Below the pieces are notes generated by a model. The model was not told the DNA's origin. It searched no databases and was given only the letters and a program-made list of their open reading frames with translations. Both the position numbers and the translations under genes were made by a program. A stretch of DNA of 63,120 bases from an uncultured Hyphomicrobiales bacterium. Lineage in GTDB: Bacteria > Pseudomonadota > Alphaproteobacteria > Rhizobiales > Beijerinckiaceae. Where the stretch lies: assembly GCA_903931945.1 (NCBI GenBank), contig CAIZEI010000178.1, positions 1-63,120 of the forward strand, given 5' to 3'. Shown in pieces: positions 36,205-45,550 of this stretch. Numbering within the stretch: the first letter of the stretch is position 1; every line of letters begins with the position of its first letter.

Positions 36205-36756
36205 TGCGAGCTCCGACGCCGGAGGAATGCACATCAACCCTGCGATTTTCAGACCCAACCTCTGGCGGCAGTCTGTCAGGAAAGCGTCGGCGTTTTGCGG
36301 GAGGATTCCCGCCTTTTGCGGTTCAGCGCCCGTATTGATCTCGACGAACAATTTCGGGAAACGCTGCGCGCGTTGCATTTCATGTGCGAGGGTTTCGGCT
36401 ATTTTGACCCGGTCGACGGTCTCGATCACATCAAACAGGGCGACGGCTTCACGGGCCTTGTTGGATTGCAGGGGCCCGATCAGGTGCAGCTCGACGCCGG
36501 GAAAGCGCGCTTTGAGCGCCGGCCATTTCCCTTCGGCCTCCTGGACGCGGTTTTCGCCGAACATGCGCTCTCCGGCCTCAAGAGCGGGCAGGATCGCGTC
36601 TGCGTCAAATGTCTTGGACACACAGACGAGCGCGATGTCGCCCGGAGCGCGCCTTGCGTCGAGCGCCGCGCGCACGATCCGGCTGCGCACCTCTGCAAGC
36701 CCTGCTGCGACAGAGCGATGGCTCGGTCCGTTGGCTTTCGATTCGGAAACGCTCAT
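36043..36756 (-). CDS. yggS: Pyridoxal-phosphate homeostasis protein, YggS/PROSC family
   Basis: 237 residues, a single TIM barrel without the second domain of alanine racemase. PLP lysine in VCVSKTF (Lys48), [13 protein letters not shown] near 76, LIGPLQSNK near 97, [15 protein letters not shown] near 140, [29 protein letters not shown] at the end in three adjacent segments. Buffers PLP and affects amino-acid balance. Its 3' 162 bp overlap the convergent L,D-transpeptidase frame. Divergent from leuS. Confidence 0.92.
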   Translation of the reverse strand: [237 protein letters not shown]

Positions 36757-36868
36757 CGATCCCCCATTGCCCTCACGCGAGAGCGGGCCAGAGGCGTGTT
36801 GACCTCACCGGGAAAACCATGCTCCTTGGACCCGAGCATCTCTTCCTTCAAACGGTTTTTAGCTAGGC

Positions 36869-39496
36869 ATGATGAACGAACGTTACAACCCCCTGGACGC
36901 CGAACCCAAATGGCGGAAGGTCTGGGAAGACCAGCAGATATTTCTGACCCGCAACGACGATCCGCGTCCAAAATATTACGTCCTCGAGATGTTCCCCTAT
37001 CCCTCGGGCCGCATCCACATGGGCCATGTCCGCAATTACGCCATGGGCGATGTTGTGGCGCGGTTCCGGCGCGCGCGCGGCTATAACGTGCTGCATCCCA
37101 TGGGGTGGGACGCGTTTGGCCTGCCGGCGGAGAACGCGGCGCGCCAGAACAATACCGACCCCGCGCAATGGACCTACGCCAATATCGCGACCATGCGCGC
37201 GCAACTCAAATCCATGGGGCTGTCGCTTGACTGGTCGCGCGAGATCGCGACCTGCGATCCCTCCTATTACAAGCATCAACAGCGCTTGTTTCTCGATTTT
37301 CTGAAAGCGGGGCTCGTCGAGCGCAAGCAATCGAAAGTCAATTGGGACCCGGTCGACCAAACCGTGCTCGCCAACGAGCAGGTGATTGACGGGCGCGCCT
37401 GGCGCTCGGGAGCCGTGGTCGAACAGCGCGAACTCACGCAATGGTTCCTCAAGATTTCAAGCTTTTCGCAGGATCTGCTGGATTCTCTGGATACGCTGGA
37501 TCGCTGGCCGGAAAAAGTCCGGCTGATGCAGAAAAACTGGATCGGGCGATCGGAAGGCTTGCGAGTCCGGTTTGCCATCGATGGCGCGCAAAAGGACAGC
37601 GATTGGCGCGAAATCGAGGTTTTCACCACCCGTCCCGACACTTTGTTCGGCGCGAGGTTCATTGCCTTGTCGCCGGACCATGCGCTGTCGAAACATCTTG
37701 CGGCTGACAATCCGGCTCTGGCGGACTTTCTGGCCGAATGCGCCCGCATGGGCTCGACCGCCGAAGCCATCGAAACAGCGGAGAAGCGCGGATTCGACAC
37801 AGGCCTCCGGGTTGTTCATCCCTTCGATCCCGGCTGGAAGATTCCGGTCTATGTCGCCAATTTCGTGCTCATCGAATACGGAACCGGCGCGATTTTCGGG
37901 TGTCCCGCGCATGATCAGCGCGATCTTGATTTTGCCAATGCCTATGGCCTTGGCAACACGCCCGTCGTGTGCCCGCCAGGTCAGGACGCGGCGCATTTTG
38001 TCATCACCGCTACCGCCTATGATGGCGAGGGCGCGCTCATCAACTCGCGATTTCTGAACGGGATGAGCGTCGAGGCGGGCAAGGCGGAGGTCAACAAACG
38101 GCTCTGCGCAAGCGATCTGTTCGGCGCGCCGCAAGCCACAGTCACAGTGAATTACCGGCTGCGGGACTGGGGCATTTCGCGGCAAAGATATTGGGGTTGC
38201 CCGATACCCATCATCCACTGCGAGGCCTGCGGCGTTGTCCCGGTCCCGCAAGAGCAATTGCCGGTCACGTTGCCTTCAGATGTCGAATTCCGCCAAACCG
38301 GCAATCCGCTTGACCACCATCCCACATGGAAACATGTGAAATGCCCGATCTGCGCTGCGCCCGCGCGGCGTGAGACAGACACGATGGACACATTCGTCGA
38401 TTCGTCCTGGTACTTCGCGCGCTTCACCAATCCGCATTTGACGGACGCTCCGACCGATCCTGCGACGGCGAATCACTGGCTTCCGGTTGATCAATATATC
38501 GGCGGGATCGAGCACGCGATTCTGCATCTGCTCTATTCCCGGTTTTTTACGCGCGCCATGCAGGCGACCGGGCATGTCGACCTGAAAGAGCCTTTTGCGG
38601 GTCTGTTCACGCAGGGCATGGTCGTCCATGAAACCTACAGAAACGCGAGTGGCGACTGGCTGACGCCGTCTGAGGTCAGGATCGAAGCCGACGCCAGCGG
38701 GCGGCGCGCTTTCGCCCTGCAGGGCGATTCGCCGGTCGAGATCGGCTCAATCGAGAAAATGTCGAAATCCAGACGCAATGTCGTCGATCCCGACGACATC
38801 ATCGGGGCCTATGGCGCGGACACCGCGCGCTGGTTCATGTTGTCGGACTCGCCGCCCGACCGCGATATCATCTGGAGCGACGAAGGCGTGCAGGGCGCTG
38901 CGCGCTATGTGCAGCAGGTCTGGCGGTTGATCGGCGATCTTGCAGCGGCCGCCGCGCCGCCTGCCGCCAGCGCGCCCCAGGATTTGGCACTCGAGGCTGT
39001 GGCGGTGCGCAGGCTCACGCATCAGCATCTGCTGCGCGTCGGCCAGCATCTCGATCGCTTGCGCTTTAACACTGTGATTGCCGAAATTCGCAAATTTTCC
39101 AATGCGTTGATGGGTCATCTCGGCGAACAGGCCGAGCCGGTTTCGCCGGGCCTCGCCTTCGCCTATCGGGAAGCCGCCGACACGCTGGCGATCCTGATAT
39201 CGCCGGTCATGCCGCATCTTGCCGAAGCCTGCTGGGAGCAACTTGGCCATATCCGATCGATATGCCTTGCGCCCTGGCCGGAGGTTGACCCAGCTCTGGC
39301 AATTGATGACTCGGTCACGCTACCGGTCCAGGTCAATGGCAAAAAGCGCGGTGAATTGACCTGCCCGCGCGATTGGGACACAGCGGCCATTGAAAAGGAA
39401 GTCCTGCAGCTCGAAGCTGTGGTAAAAGCGCTGGAGGGCAGGACTCCCAAAAAGGTAGTTGTGGTGCCGCTGAGGATCGTCAATGTCGTGGTCTAA
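36869..39496 (+). CDS. leuS: Leucyl-tRNA synthetase
   Basis: 875 residues, full length. HIGH-type motif in [14 protein letters not shown] near 46-59, [12 protein letters not shown] near 84, CP1 editing domain ([12 protein letters not shown] near 255, CPAHDQRD near 350), KMSKS motif in [10 protein letters not shown] near 629, anticodon-binding domain afterwards and a C-terminal segment [11 protein letters not shown]. Charges tRNA-Leu and edits mischarged products. ATGATG allows two starts. It overlaps lptE by 14 bp. A weak hairpin at 36819-36839 (ATGCTC/GAGCAT) lies upstream, with no evidence for attenuation. Confidence 0.96.
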   Translation: MMNERYNPLDAEPKWRKVWEDQQIFLTRNDDPRPKYYVLEMFPYPSGRIHMGHVRNYAMGDVVARFRRARGYNVLHPMGWDAFGLPAENAARQNNTDPAQWTYANIATMRAQLKSMGLSLDWSREIATCDPSYYKHQQRLFLDFLKAGLVERKQSKVNWDPVDQTVLANEQVIDGRAWRSGAVVEQRELTQWFLKISSFSQDLLDSLDTLDRWPEKVRLMQKNWIGRSEGLRVRFAIDGAQKDSDWREIEVFTTRPDTLFGARFIALSPDHALSKHLAADNPALADFLAECARMGSTAEAIETAEKRGFDTGLRVVHPFDPGWKIPVYVANFVLIEYGTGAIFGCPAHDQRDLDFANAYGLGNTPVVCPPGQDAAHFVITATAYDGEGALINSRFLNGMSVEAGKAEVNKRLCASDLFGAPQATVTVNYRLRDWGISRQRYWGCPIPIIHCEACGVVPVPQEQLPVTLPSDVEFRQTGNPLDHHPTWKHVKCPICAAPARRETDTMDTFVDSSWYFARFTNPHLTDAPTDPATANHWLPVDQYIGGIEHAILHLLYSRFFTRAMQATGHVDLKEPFAGLFTQGMVVHETYRNASGDWLTPSEVRIEADASGRRAFALQGDSPVEIGSIEKMSKSRRNVVDPDDIIGAYGADTARWFMLSDSPPDRDIIWSDEGVQGAARYVQQVWRLIGDLAAAAAPPAASAPQDLALEAVAVRRLTHQHLLRVGQHLDRLRFNTVIAEIRKFSNALMGHLGEQAEPVSPGLAFAYREAADTLAILISPVMPHLAEACWEQLGHIRSICLAPWPEVDPALAIDDSVTLPVQVNGKKRGELTCPRDWDTAAIEKEVLQLEAVVKALEGRTPKKVVVVPLRIVNVVV

Positions 39497-39995
39497 CAAA
39501 CGCATGTGCCGGATCGCAGGTCCCGCCCTCGGGGCTCTGGTTCTGAGCGGTTGTTTCCAGCCTTTGTATCAGGGCGGCGCCAGCGTTGGCGGCGTCTCGC
39601 TTGCCTCTATCGCGGTGCCTCCGATTTCAGGACGGCTCGGCTACAGCCTCACCAATGAACTGGCATTCCGGTTTCATGGCGGCGGCGAGGTCGCTTCGCC
39701 TGAGTATCAATTGTCGGTCAAGCTGAGCGAACATGTCCAGACGCCGCTCGTTGATACGGTCAGCGGCCGGGCGACCAGCGCGGTGGTTGGCATTGACGCC
39801 AATTATAGCCTGGTGTCCTCGGCGACGCAGCAGGAGGTCGCCTCGGGAACCGCCTTCACAACCGAAACCTACGATCGTTCCAGCCAGCGTTTTGCCAATA
39901 TCCGCGCCGCCCGCGACGCCGAATTGCGCGGCGCCAGGGTGCTGGCGGACCAGATTTTCACCCGGATCGCTGCTGCTTTGCGCGCCAAGGGATAG
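39483..39995 (+). CDS. lptE: LPS-assembly lipoprotein LptE
   Basis: 170 residues. Signal peptide with lipobox LVLSGC near residue 24, then FQPLYQGG, the start of the mature protein in alphaproteobacterial LptE homologues. The remaining sequence shows the alternating beta pattern typical of the family. It plugs the LptD barrel that inserts lipopolysaccharide in the outer membrane. The leuS-lptE-holA order is widely conserved in proteobacteria and supports the call. Overlaps leuS. Confidence 0.88.
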   Translation: MSWSNKRMCRIAGPALGALVLSGCFQPLYQGGASVGGVSLASIAVPPISGRLGYSLTNELAFRFHGGGEVASPEYQLSVKLSEHVQTPLVDTVSGRATSAVVGIDANYSLVSSATQQEVASGTAFTTETYDRSSQRFANIRAARDAELRGARVLADQIFTRIAAALRAKG

Positions 39996-39999
39996 GCTT

Positions 40000-41022
40000 G
40001 TGGTCGCGCTGCGAAGTCAGGATATGGATCGGTTCCTCGCGCGCTACACGGGGGGCGGATCGGCGTTTCTGATTTTTGGCGCCGATCAGGGACTGATTGG
40101 CGAACAGATCAGGTTGGCCATCCGCGCCTGTGTTGCTGACCCGAACGACCCTTTCCAGCTTGTCCGGCTGGACGGAGACGCCATTCCCGACAACCCGGGG
40201 TTGCTGGCCGACGAATGGAATTCGATGGGATTGTTCCATGCCCGTCGCGCCATTCTGATCGAGCTGGGATCGAAAGATATTCTGGAGCCCCTGCAAATCT
40301 GTCTGGACAAGCCAAATCCGGATTGCTCGATCATTGTCCGCGGCGGCGTCCTGCGGCGCGATTCCGCGATCCGGCAATTTTGCGAGAGACACAAGCAGGG
40401 GTTGGCGGTCGAATGTTTCGCCGACAGCGAGCGGGACATCCGGATGCTCGTCGAAAGCGTGCTGTCCGAGGCGGGATTGACGCTCGACAGCGCCGCCATG
40501 GAGCTTCTGCTGAGCGGGCTGGGCGGCGATCGGGCCATGACACGCGGCGAGTTGGAGAAACTCGTCCTTTATGCGGGCGAGCCGGGCGCGCTTGAAGCCG
40601 CCGATATCGAAGCGATTATTGCGGATGTCGCGCCACGCGCTGGCGAACCGGCTATTATATCGGCCTTTATGGGGGCGACCGACAAGGCGACTGTGGAGGC
40701 CTTGCGCGCGTTGGAAGGCGCGAGCGCAGGGGCGCTGGCTGGCGCCTTTCTGCGCTTTGCCTTGCTCGGACATCGCATCTGCGCAGAAAGCGGAGGCGGA
40801 CAGGCGAGCGAGGCCGCAATCGCAAAATTTGGCGGCGCTATGGGGCCATTGCGAAAACATCTGCCCGCCATGCTGAAAGGCAAGACCGCCAGCGACATGC
40901 TGTCGATTGTCAATATCGCCCATGATGCCGTGGGGCGCGGTCGACGCGAGCCGGCGCTCGATGAGGCGATTACAGTGCGGGCCCTCTGGTCGGCGTCGCA
41001 AAGGTCTCGCCCGCGGCGGTAA
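40000..41022 (+). CDS. holA: DNA polymerase III subunit delta
   Basis: 340 residues from a GTG at 40000 preceded by AAGGGATAGG; the longer frame from 39733 runs through lptE in another frame and is rejected. FLIFGADQGLIGEQ is the Walker-A-like but degenerate N-terminus of delta, followed by ILIELG, CIIVRGG-type text, GLGGDRAMTRGELEKLVLYAG near 180 and GRGRREPALDEAI-like ends. It opens the sliding clamp in the clamp-loader complex. Position after leuS-lptE is the standard arrangement. Confidence 0.9.
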   Translation: MVALRSQDMDRFLARYTGGGSAFLIFGADQGLIGEQIRLAIRACVADPNDPFQLVRLDGDAIPDNPGLLADEWNSMGLFHARRAILIELGSKDILEPLQICLDKPNPDCSIIVRGGVLRRDSAIRQFCERHKQGLAVECFADSERDIRMLVESVLSEAGLTLDSAAMELLLSGLGGDRAMTRGELEKLVLYAGEPGALEAADIEAIIADVAPRAGEPAIISAFMGATDKATVEALRALEGASAGALAGAFLRFALLGHRICAESGGGQASEAAIAKFGGAMGPLRKHLPAMLKGKTASDMLSIVNIAHDAVGRGRREPALDEAITVRALWSASQRSRPRR

Positions 41023-41054
41023 AGACCCATGATTTCTGCGCCAGCTTCCCGCCG

Positions 41055-41093
41055 TTGCCATATATCTATTAATCCGGTATCCTGGATATATGG
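41055..41093 (+). promoter_or_regulatory. Predicted arsR promoter with embedded operator palindrome
   Basis: TTGCCA at 41055-41060 and TATCCT at 41078-41083 are separated by exactly 17 bp, a good sigma-70-type spacing. A 9-bp perfect inverted repeat (CCATATATC at 41058-41066 and GATATATGG at 41085-41093) spans from the -35 to the first codon of arsR. A dimeric ArsR bound there would block polymerase. The expected start of transcription falls at or next to the ATG at 41090, implying a leaderless mRNA. Confidence 0.65.
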
Positions 41094-41455
41094 ATGAAAA
41101 TGAAATCATATCCGCCCTGGCCGCGCTCGCCCAAACGACCCGGCTGAGCACGTTCCGGCTGCTCGTCCGCCGTGAACCGGACGGCGTTCCCGCCGGGGAA
41201 CTGGCGCGGCTGATCGACGTGCCGCAAAACACCATGTCCGCGCATCTGGCGACCCTGTCGCGCGCGGGACTGGTCGTGGGGGAACGGCGCAGCCGTTCCA
41301 TCATCTACCGCGCCGATCTCGACCGCTTCCGGGACGTTGCTCTTTATCTGCTCAAGGACTGCTGCGGCGGGCGCGCCGATCTGTGCGCTCCCTTGAACGC
41401 CGATCTGAACCCCTGCTGCCCGGCTTCGGAGGAAACCCATGGAAAAAGACGGTAA
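41090..41455 (+). CDS. arsR: ArsR-family arsenic-responsive repressor
   Basis: 121 residues. A winged helix-turn-helix (LARLIDVPQNTMSAHLATLSRAGLV, shown in parts) with a beta wing GERRSRSIIYR. The C-terminal helix carries DCCGGRADLC, a Cys-Cys pair plus a third Cys, resembling the C-terminal As(III) site of the Acidithiobacillus-type ArsR, not the CxCxxC site of the R773 type; two more cysteines (NPCC) follow. Arsenite binding should release the operator at its own start. Overlaps the next gene by 17 bp. First gene of a four-gene arsenic operon. Confidence 0.9.
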   Translation: MDENEIISALAALAQTTRLSTFRLLVRREPDGVPAGELARLIDVPQNTMSAHLATLSRAGLVVGERRSRSIIYRADLDRFRDVALYLLKDCCGGRADLCAPLNADLNPCCPASEETHGKRR

Positions 41456-41969
41456 ATTCAACGTGCTGTTTCTGTGCACAGGCAACAGCGCCCGCTCGAT
41501 CCTCGCCGAATCCATCATGCGCAAGGACGCCGACCACCGGTTCCATGCTTTTTCGGCGGGAAGCCACCCCAAGGGCGAAGTAAATCCCTTCGCAATCAAG
41601 GTGCTTGAAAGCTTCAATTATCCTGTGGACGGGTTGCGGTCGAAAAGCTGGGAGGAATTCACCACGCCCGACGCGCCGAAACTCGATTTCGTGTTCACGG
41701 TCTGCGATAGCGCCGCCGCCGAAGCCTGTCCTGTCTGGCCGGGGCAACCCATGTCGGCGCATTGGGGCATTGAAGACCCCGCCGCCGTCGAGGGAACGGA
41801 CATTCAGAAGGAAGCCGCTTTTGTAACATCATTCCGTTTCCTCAAAAACCGGATCGGCGCGTTTTCAAATCTGAGACTGCGCGGCCTCGAACAACTCACG
41901 TTGCAAAGGGAACTGGCCGATATTGGCAAGCTGGAAGGTGCGTCCAAAGCGCGTCCGGGAGGCGCGTGA
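41439..41969 (+). CDS. arsC: Arsenate reductase, thioredoxin-coupled (LMW-phosphatase fold)
   Basis: 176 residues. P-loop CTGNSAR (Cys13 to Arg19, CX5R) at the N-terminus, then the redox pair Cys89 and Cys97 (VFTVCDSAAAEACPVWPG), which matches thioredoxin-linked arsenate reductases and separates it from plain tyrosine phosphatases. It reduces arsenate to arsenite. The C-terminal extension beyond about residue 135 is typical of alphaproteobacterial homologues. Overlaps arsR at the 5' end and the second arsenate reductase at the 3' end. Confidence 0.9.
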   Translation: MEKDGKFNVLFLCTGNSARSILAESIMRKDADHRFHAFSAGSHPKGEVNPFAIKVLESFNYPVDGLRSKSWEEFTTPDAPKLDFVFTVCDSAAAEACPVWPGQPMSAHWGIEDPAAVEGTDIQKEAAFVTSFRFLKNRIGAFSNLRLRGLEQLTLQRELADIGKLEGASKARPGGA

Positions 41970-42394
41970 TGGACGCGATCATCTACCACAATCCCGAATG
42001 CGAGACGTCGCGCAATACGCTGGCGATGATCCGCAACGCCGGCGTCGAGCCGCATATCATTGAATATTTGAAATGCCCGCCGACGCGGCTTCTGCTGACG
42101 CAATTGCTCACGCGCGCGGGACTGACGGTTCGGCAAATCCTGCGCGAGAAAGGCACGCCCTTTCAGGCTCTTGGCCTCGGCGACGCCTGCCTGTCAGACG
42201 CCGCGCTGCTCGACGCCATCGACGCGCATCCAATCCTGATGAATCGGCCAATCGTGGTGACGCCAAAGGGCGTTCGCCTGTGTCGCCCCTCCGAACTGGC
42301 GCTTGATCTGCTGCCGCCGCAACAGGGCGCGTTCGTCAAGGAGGATGGCGAACCCGTCATTGACGAACACGGGCGCAGGGTCGCGCTGGCATGA
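41969..42394 (+). CDS. arsC: Arsenate reductase, glutaredoxin-coupled (ArsC/Spx fold)
   Basis: About 141 residues. Thioredoxin-like ArsC fold: YHNPECETSRN with the single catalytic Cys11, IEYLKCPPTR, and the arsenate-binding arginines in NRPIVVTPKGVRLCRP. It is unrelated in fold to the preceding reductase but performs the same conversion with glutathione and glutaredoxin. ATG at 41969 follows GGGAGG and overlaps the previous stop (TGATG); a GTG 3 bp earlier is an alternative. It overlaps the aquaporin gene by ATGA. Confidence 0.9.
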   Translation: MDAIIYHNPECETSRNTLAMIRNAGVEPHIIEYLKCPPTRLLLTQLLTRAGLTVRQILREKGTPFQALGLGDACLSDAALLDAIDAHPILMNRPIVVTPKGVRLCRPSELALDLLPPQQGAFVKEDGEPVIDEHGRRVALA

Positions 42395-43077
42395 CCTATA
42401 GTCTCGCCAAACGCCTCGCCGCCGAATGCCTCGGCACGGGCCTGCTGGTCGCGACCGTCGTTGGTTCCGGCATCATGGGGGAAAAGCTGGCGGGCGGAAA
42501 TGTCGCCATCGCGCTGCTTGGCAATACCTTGCCGACCGGCGCGATTCTGGTCGTGTTGATCCTCGCGTTCGGGCCGATTTCCGGCGCGCATTTCAATCCG
42601 GCTGTGTCGCTCGTCATGGGGCTGCGCAAGGCGCATCCATGGCAAGAGTTTGTCCCCTACGCCGTCGCCCAGATTATCGGCGGCTGCATCGGAACGCTGG
42701 TTGCGCACGGCATGTTCGAATTGCCCTTGCTGGAATTCGGGATCAAGGCGCGCACCGGTCACGCGCAATGGTTCGCGGAATTCATCGCAACCTATGGGCT
42801 GCTCGTCACCATACTGGCGGTTTCGCGATTCAGAAACGAGGCTATCCCCACGGCGGTCGGCCTCTACATAACCTCGGCGTACTGGTTCACGGCTTCGACG
42901 TCCTTCGCCAATCCAGCCGTCACAATCGCACGCGCGCTCACAACAACCTTTGCCGGAATCGCGCCAGGCGACGTGCCGATGTTTATCGTCGCGCAACTGC
43001 TCGGCGCAGTCGCGGCGCTGATATCGATGACCTGGCTGCTGGGCGAACCGATAGCTGAACCGCCGCCACGCGGTTAG
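42391..43077 (+). CDS. Aquaglyceroporin-type MIP channel (AqpS-like arsenite exit channel)
   Basis: 228 residues with six membrane segments and the two MIP half-helices. The first NPA box is at residues 69-71 (HFNPAVSL), the second at 174-176 (FANPAVTIAR), and the conserved selectivity arginine at 181. In Sinorhizobium an aquaglyceroporin in the ars operon lets arsenite made from arsenate leave the cell down its gradient, replacing ArsB/Acr3. The same role is inferred here from the operon. Last gene of the operon. Confidence 0.88.
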   Translation: MTYSLAKRLAAECLGTGLLVATVVGSGIMGEKLAGGNVAIALLGNTLPTGAILVVLILAFGPISGAHFNPAVSLVMGLRKAHPWQEFVPYAVAQIIGGCIGTLVAHGMFELPLLEFGIKARTGHAQWFAEFIATYGLLVTILAVSRFRNEAIPTAVGLYITSAYWFTASTSFANPAVTIARALTTTFAGIAPGDVPMFIVAQLLGAVAALISMTWLLGEPIAEPPPRG

Positions 43078-43089
43078 AGGGGATTTCCA

Positions 43090-43170
43090 ATGTGGCGTTT
43101 CAACCGGCGTGGCGTTCTCATATCGTCCGTGGCGGTGTTTGCGCTTGGCGGCGCATTCACAACTGGCTAA
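43090..43170 (+). pseudogene. Truncated signal-peptide ORF, remnant of an exported protein
   Basis: ATG at 43090 after GAGGGGATTTCCA begins MWRFNRRGVLISSVAVFALGG in two natural parts, a convincing signal peptide with an Arg-Arg pair, but the frame stops after 26 codons (TAA at 43168-43170). Nothing downstream continues the protein recognisably in another frame. It is read as the 5' end of a gene lost by rearrangement. Confidence 0.5.
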
Positions 43171-43659
43171 TCTTTTCGCCCCGCGCGACCACTCCCGAAA
43201 AATCGCGGCGACCCTGGAAGGCGACGAAAGTCAGTTCTCCCTTGGAATGACCGCTCGGCTTCGCCAGCGGTTCCCAGCCGGATCAAGCGAAAATGAACGG
43301 ATTGATTTCCTCGATGCCGAAGGCTTTTCGCCCGAATGGCAGCGCACGAACACCGAAAAGTCCGGTGTGGCCAGTCGCGAAGGTTTGCTTTGCCAAAAAT
43401 CGTCCGAGTTCGCTGGAACGCCAGTGAAAAGGGCACGCTGTCGGTCGTCGATGGCGACTTCGCCAGCACCTGCTCGTGACGGCCCTGTCCGGCAGTTTTG
43501 GCGTTTCTCAAATCCTGCGCGTTTTCAACCCAAATCTTTGGAACAGAGTGTTTGCGTTGTTGCGAGGTCCGCCCCGGTATTGCCTATTGCCGGACTCTGG
43601 AGTGTTATGGTTGCAATCGGCGGATGGACAAGCGCTGCCGAAACCACGGGGAGGCGGAT
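43171..43659. other. Gene-poor stretch, probable decayed DNA
   Basis: About 490 bp between the aquaporin operon and the next secreted protein. Several overlapping frames exist on both strands (for example 43167-43511 minus), but none shows a recognisable domain, consistent codon use or a ribosome site. It probably contains remnants of the gene whose start survives at 43090, plus the promoter of the gene at 43660. Confidence 0.5.
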
Positions 43660-44508
43660 ATGCGCTACAGGGATTGGATCGCTGCTGCGGCGATCGCCAT
43701 GTTGCCTGGTTCATTTGCAACTGCAGCCAATGCCCAGAACCCACAAAAATATCCGGCATGGGAGGGCGATTGGGGCCGTGGGTCGCCGGTCGGCTCCTGG
43801 GACCCGACAAAACCGCCCGGTCTTGCGCAAGACGCGCCGCTGACGCCCGAATATCGCGCGGTTTACGAAGCCAATCTCGCAAAGGCCAAAGCGGGGATCG
43901 ATTACGATCCGAAGGCGACCTGCGGTCCGCCCGGGATGCCGCGAATAATGGCTATGTATGAACCGATGGAAATCGTCATCAAGCCTGATGTCACTTATAT
44001 GCTCATGGAATCGGTGAATCCGATTCGCCGGATTTATACTGACGGGCGCGACTGGCCGAAGGACGTCACTCCAAGTTACGTAGGCTATTCGATCGGTCAA
44101 TGGCGCGACACCACCGGCAATGGCCAGTATGATACGCTGGAAATCGAAACCCGCGATATCCTGAAAGGTCCGCGTCTGTATGACGGCACGGGAATCCCGC
44201 TCGCCGATGACAATGAAACCGTCGTCAAGGAAAAATTATATCTCGACAAGGCGAATCCCGGCATCATGCACAACGAGATCACGACCATTGACCACGCCCT
44301 GACGCGCCCGTGGACGGTGTCGCGTTTCTACAAGCGCGATTTGAGCCCGCCGCAGGAATATGTTTGCACCGAGGACAATCGCTGGGTCGTCATTGCCGAC
44401 CGCGTCTATATGAAAGACACCGATGGATATTTCATGCCGACGCAAAAGGATCAGCCGCCGCCCGATCTGAAATATTTCCAGAAATATTTCAAGGCGGCGG
44501 GAAAATGA
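43660..44508 (+). CDS. Exported protein of unknown function
   Basis: 282 residues from the ATG at 43660, just after GGGGAGGCGG; the longer frame from 43498 lacks a signal peptide. The signal peptide is cleaved near NAQNP. The mature protein has conserved-looking blocks NPIRRIYTDGRDWP, GYSIGQWRDTTGNGQYDTLE and DNETVVKEKLYLDKANPG, and DHALTRPWTVSRFYKR near the end. I recall similar exported proteins of unknown function from soil proteobacteria but no activity. It is convergent with an orphan TctC-like receptor gene; whether they act together is unknown. Confidence 0.7.
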   Translation: MRYRDWIAAAAIAMLPGSFATAANAQNPQKYPAWEGDWGRGSPVGSWDPTKPPGLAQDAPLTPEYRAVYEANLAKAKAGIDYDPKATCGPPGMPRIMAMYEPMEIVIKPDVTYMLMESVNPIRRIYTDGRDWPKDVTPSYVGYSIGQWRDTTGNGQYDTLEIETRDILKGPRLYDGTGIPLADDNETVVKEKLYLDKANPGIMHNEITTIDHALTRPWTVSRFYKRDLSPPQEYVCTEDNRWVVIADRVYMKDTDGYFMPTQKDQPPPDLKYFQKYFKAAGK

Positions 44509-44529
44509 TTCGATCGTTTTGAATTTGCT

Positions 44530-45543
44530 CTAGAGTCCCCGTCCAAACATCCGTTTCATGCGCTCTACGACATCGCGCGGCGTGGCGTAAACGCGGCGAA
44601 TAATGTTTTCCGTTTCAGCAGCGCTGACGGGGCGGAGGTTCAGGCCAACGGTTTCAGCATCGGCTTTCAGTTCGGGGTCTTGCAGCGTGTCGGCAAAGGC
44701 CTGCCGCAACGCCGCCAGCCTGTCCGCCGGAACGCCCGGCGGCGCAACGAAGGGCCGGCCAATTTCCGCCCGTGTGAAGAAAAGCTGCAAGGCCTGCATT
44801 TCGTAGGGGCTTGAGGCTATGCTGGAGGCGACGGGATATTGCGTCAACCGCGCGTCGGATTTTGACGCCGCCTGAAACAGGATTCTGGCGACGCCATTGC
44901 GGTACACGGGTTCGCGCGTCAATGAATCATAATTGACGCATATGCCCTGCACCTCGCCTCGCTCGATGGCGAGCAGGATATCGCGCGAACCGGGGTAACC
45001 TGTCACAATGCGCAACTTCAGACCCAGAACTACACGCAACACAGCGGGGATCGTTGCTGTGTCGGCGCCTGAGCCTGTCGCACCCACAATGAGCTCTCGG
45101 TCTTTCAGATCGGCAAGCGATTGCGCCGGGGCTTCGGCGCGCGCCGCGCAGACAGCCGTGTCCTGATCCGGGCTGCCGAGCCAGTTGAATTTCAGCGCAT
45201 CAAATTGCGTCGGCGCGACGCCCAGCAGCGGCTCGAAAGGCATACCGCGATTGATGGCGCCGAAAACCGTTCCGTCTTTTGGTTGCGTGTTGCCGAGTTG
45301 ATTGGTCAGCAGCAGACTGCCTGCGCCTGGCGTATTGACGACGGTAAAAGCCGGCGCGCCGGGCATGTGGGCCGGCATGTGGCGGGCGATCAGCCGCGCC
45401 CATGTGTCAGTGCCATCGCCGGCGGAAAAGCCGACGGCAATGGAGATGGTTTTGCCCTTGTAGAATTCAGCCGGGGTCTGCGCGTGCGCGGATGTTGCAA
45501 ACGCGAGCGCCGCAGCGAAACCGATCGATCCCGCTGCATTCAT
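44530..45543 (-). CDS. TctC/Bug-family periplasmic receptor (orphan)
   Basis: 337 residues from the ATG at 45543 behind GAGG; the frame extends 74 codons further upstream without coding character. Signal peptide ends near AHAQTP. Bug-family blocks: KTISIAVGFSAGDGTDTW, NTPGAGSLLL, IVTGYPGSRDILLAIERGEVQG and PFVAPPGVPADR. It shares the same architecture as the receptor at 11670 and may be a paralogue. It sits 7 bp downstream of a TAXI-type receptor gene on the same strand, and no membrane components are present. Confidence 0.85.
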   Translation of the reverse strand: MNAAGSIGFAAALAFATSAHAQTPAEFYKGKTISIAVGFSAGDGTDTWARLIARHMPAHMPGAPAFTVVNTPGAGSLLLTNQLGNTQPKDGTVFGAINRGMPFEPLLGVAPTQFDALKFNWLGSPDQDTAVCAARAEAPAQSLADLKDRELIVGATGSGADTATIPAVLRVVLGLKLRIVTGYPGSRDILLAIERGEVQGICVNYDSLTREPVYRNGVARILFQAASKSDARLTQYPVASSIASSPYEMQALQLFFTRAEIGRPFVAPPGVPADRLAALRQAFADTLQDPELKADAETVGLNLRPVSAAETENIIRRVYATPRDVVERMKRMFGRGL

Positions 45544-45550
45544 GGCGACC

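Noticed and set aside
36819-36839. Hairpin upstream of leuS as a possible attenuator
   Set aside because: The stem is only 6 bp, with no leader peptide rich in leucine codons and no convincing antiterminator partner.
43109-43843. 244-codon plus-strand frame after the aquaporin gene
   Set aside because: Composition is not gene-like, there is no ribosome site, and it overlaps the exported protein gene in another frame.
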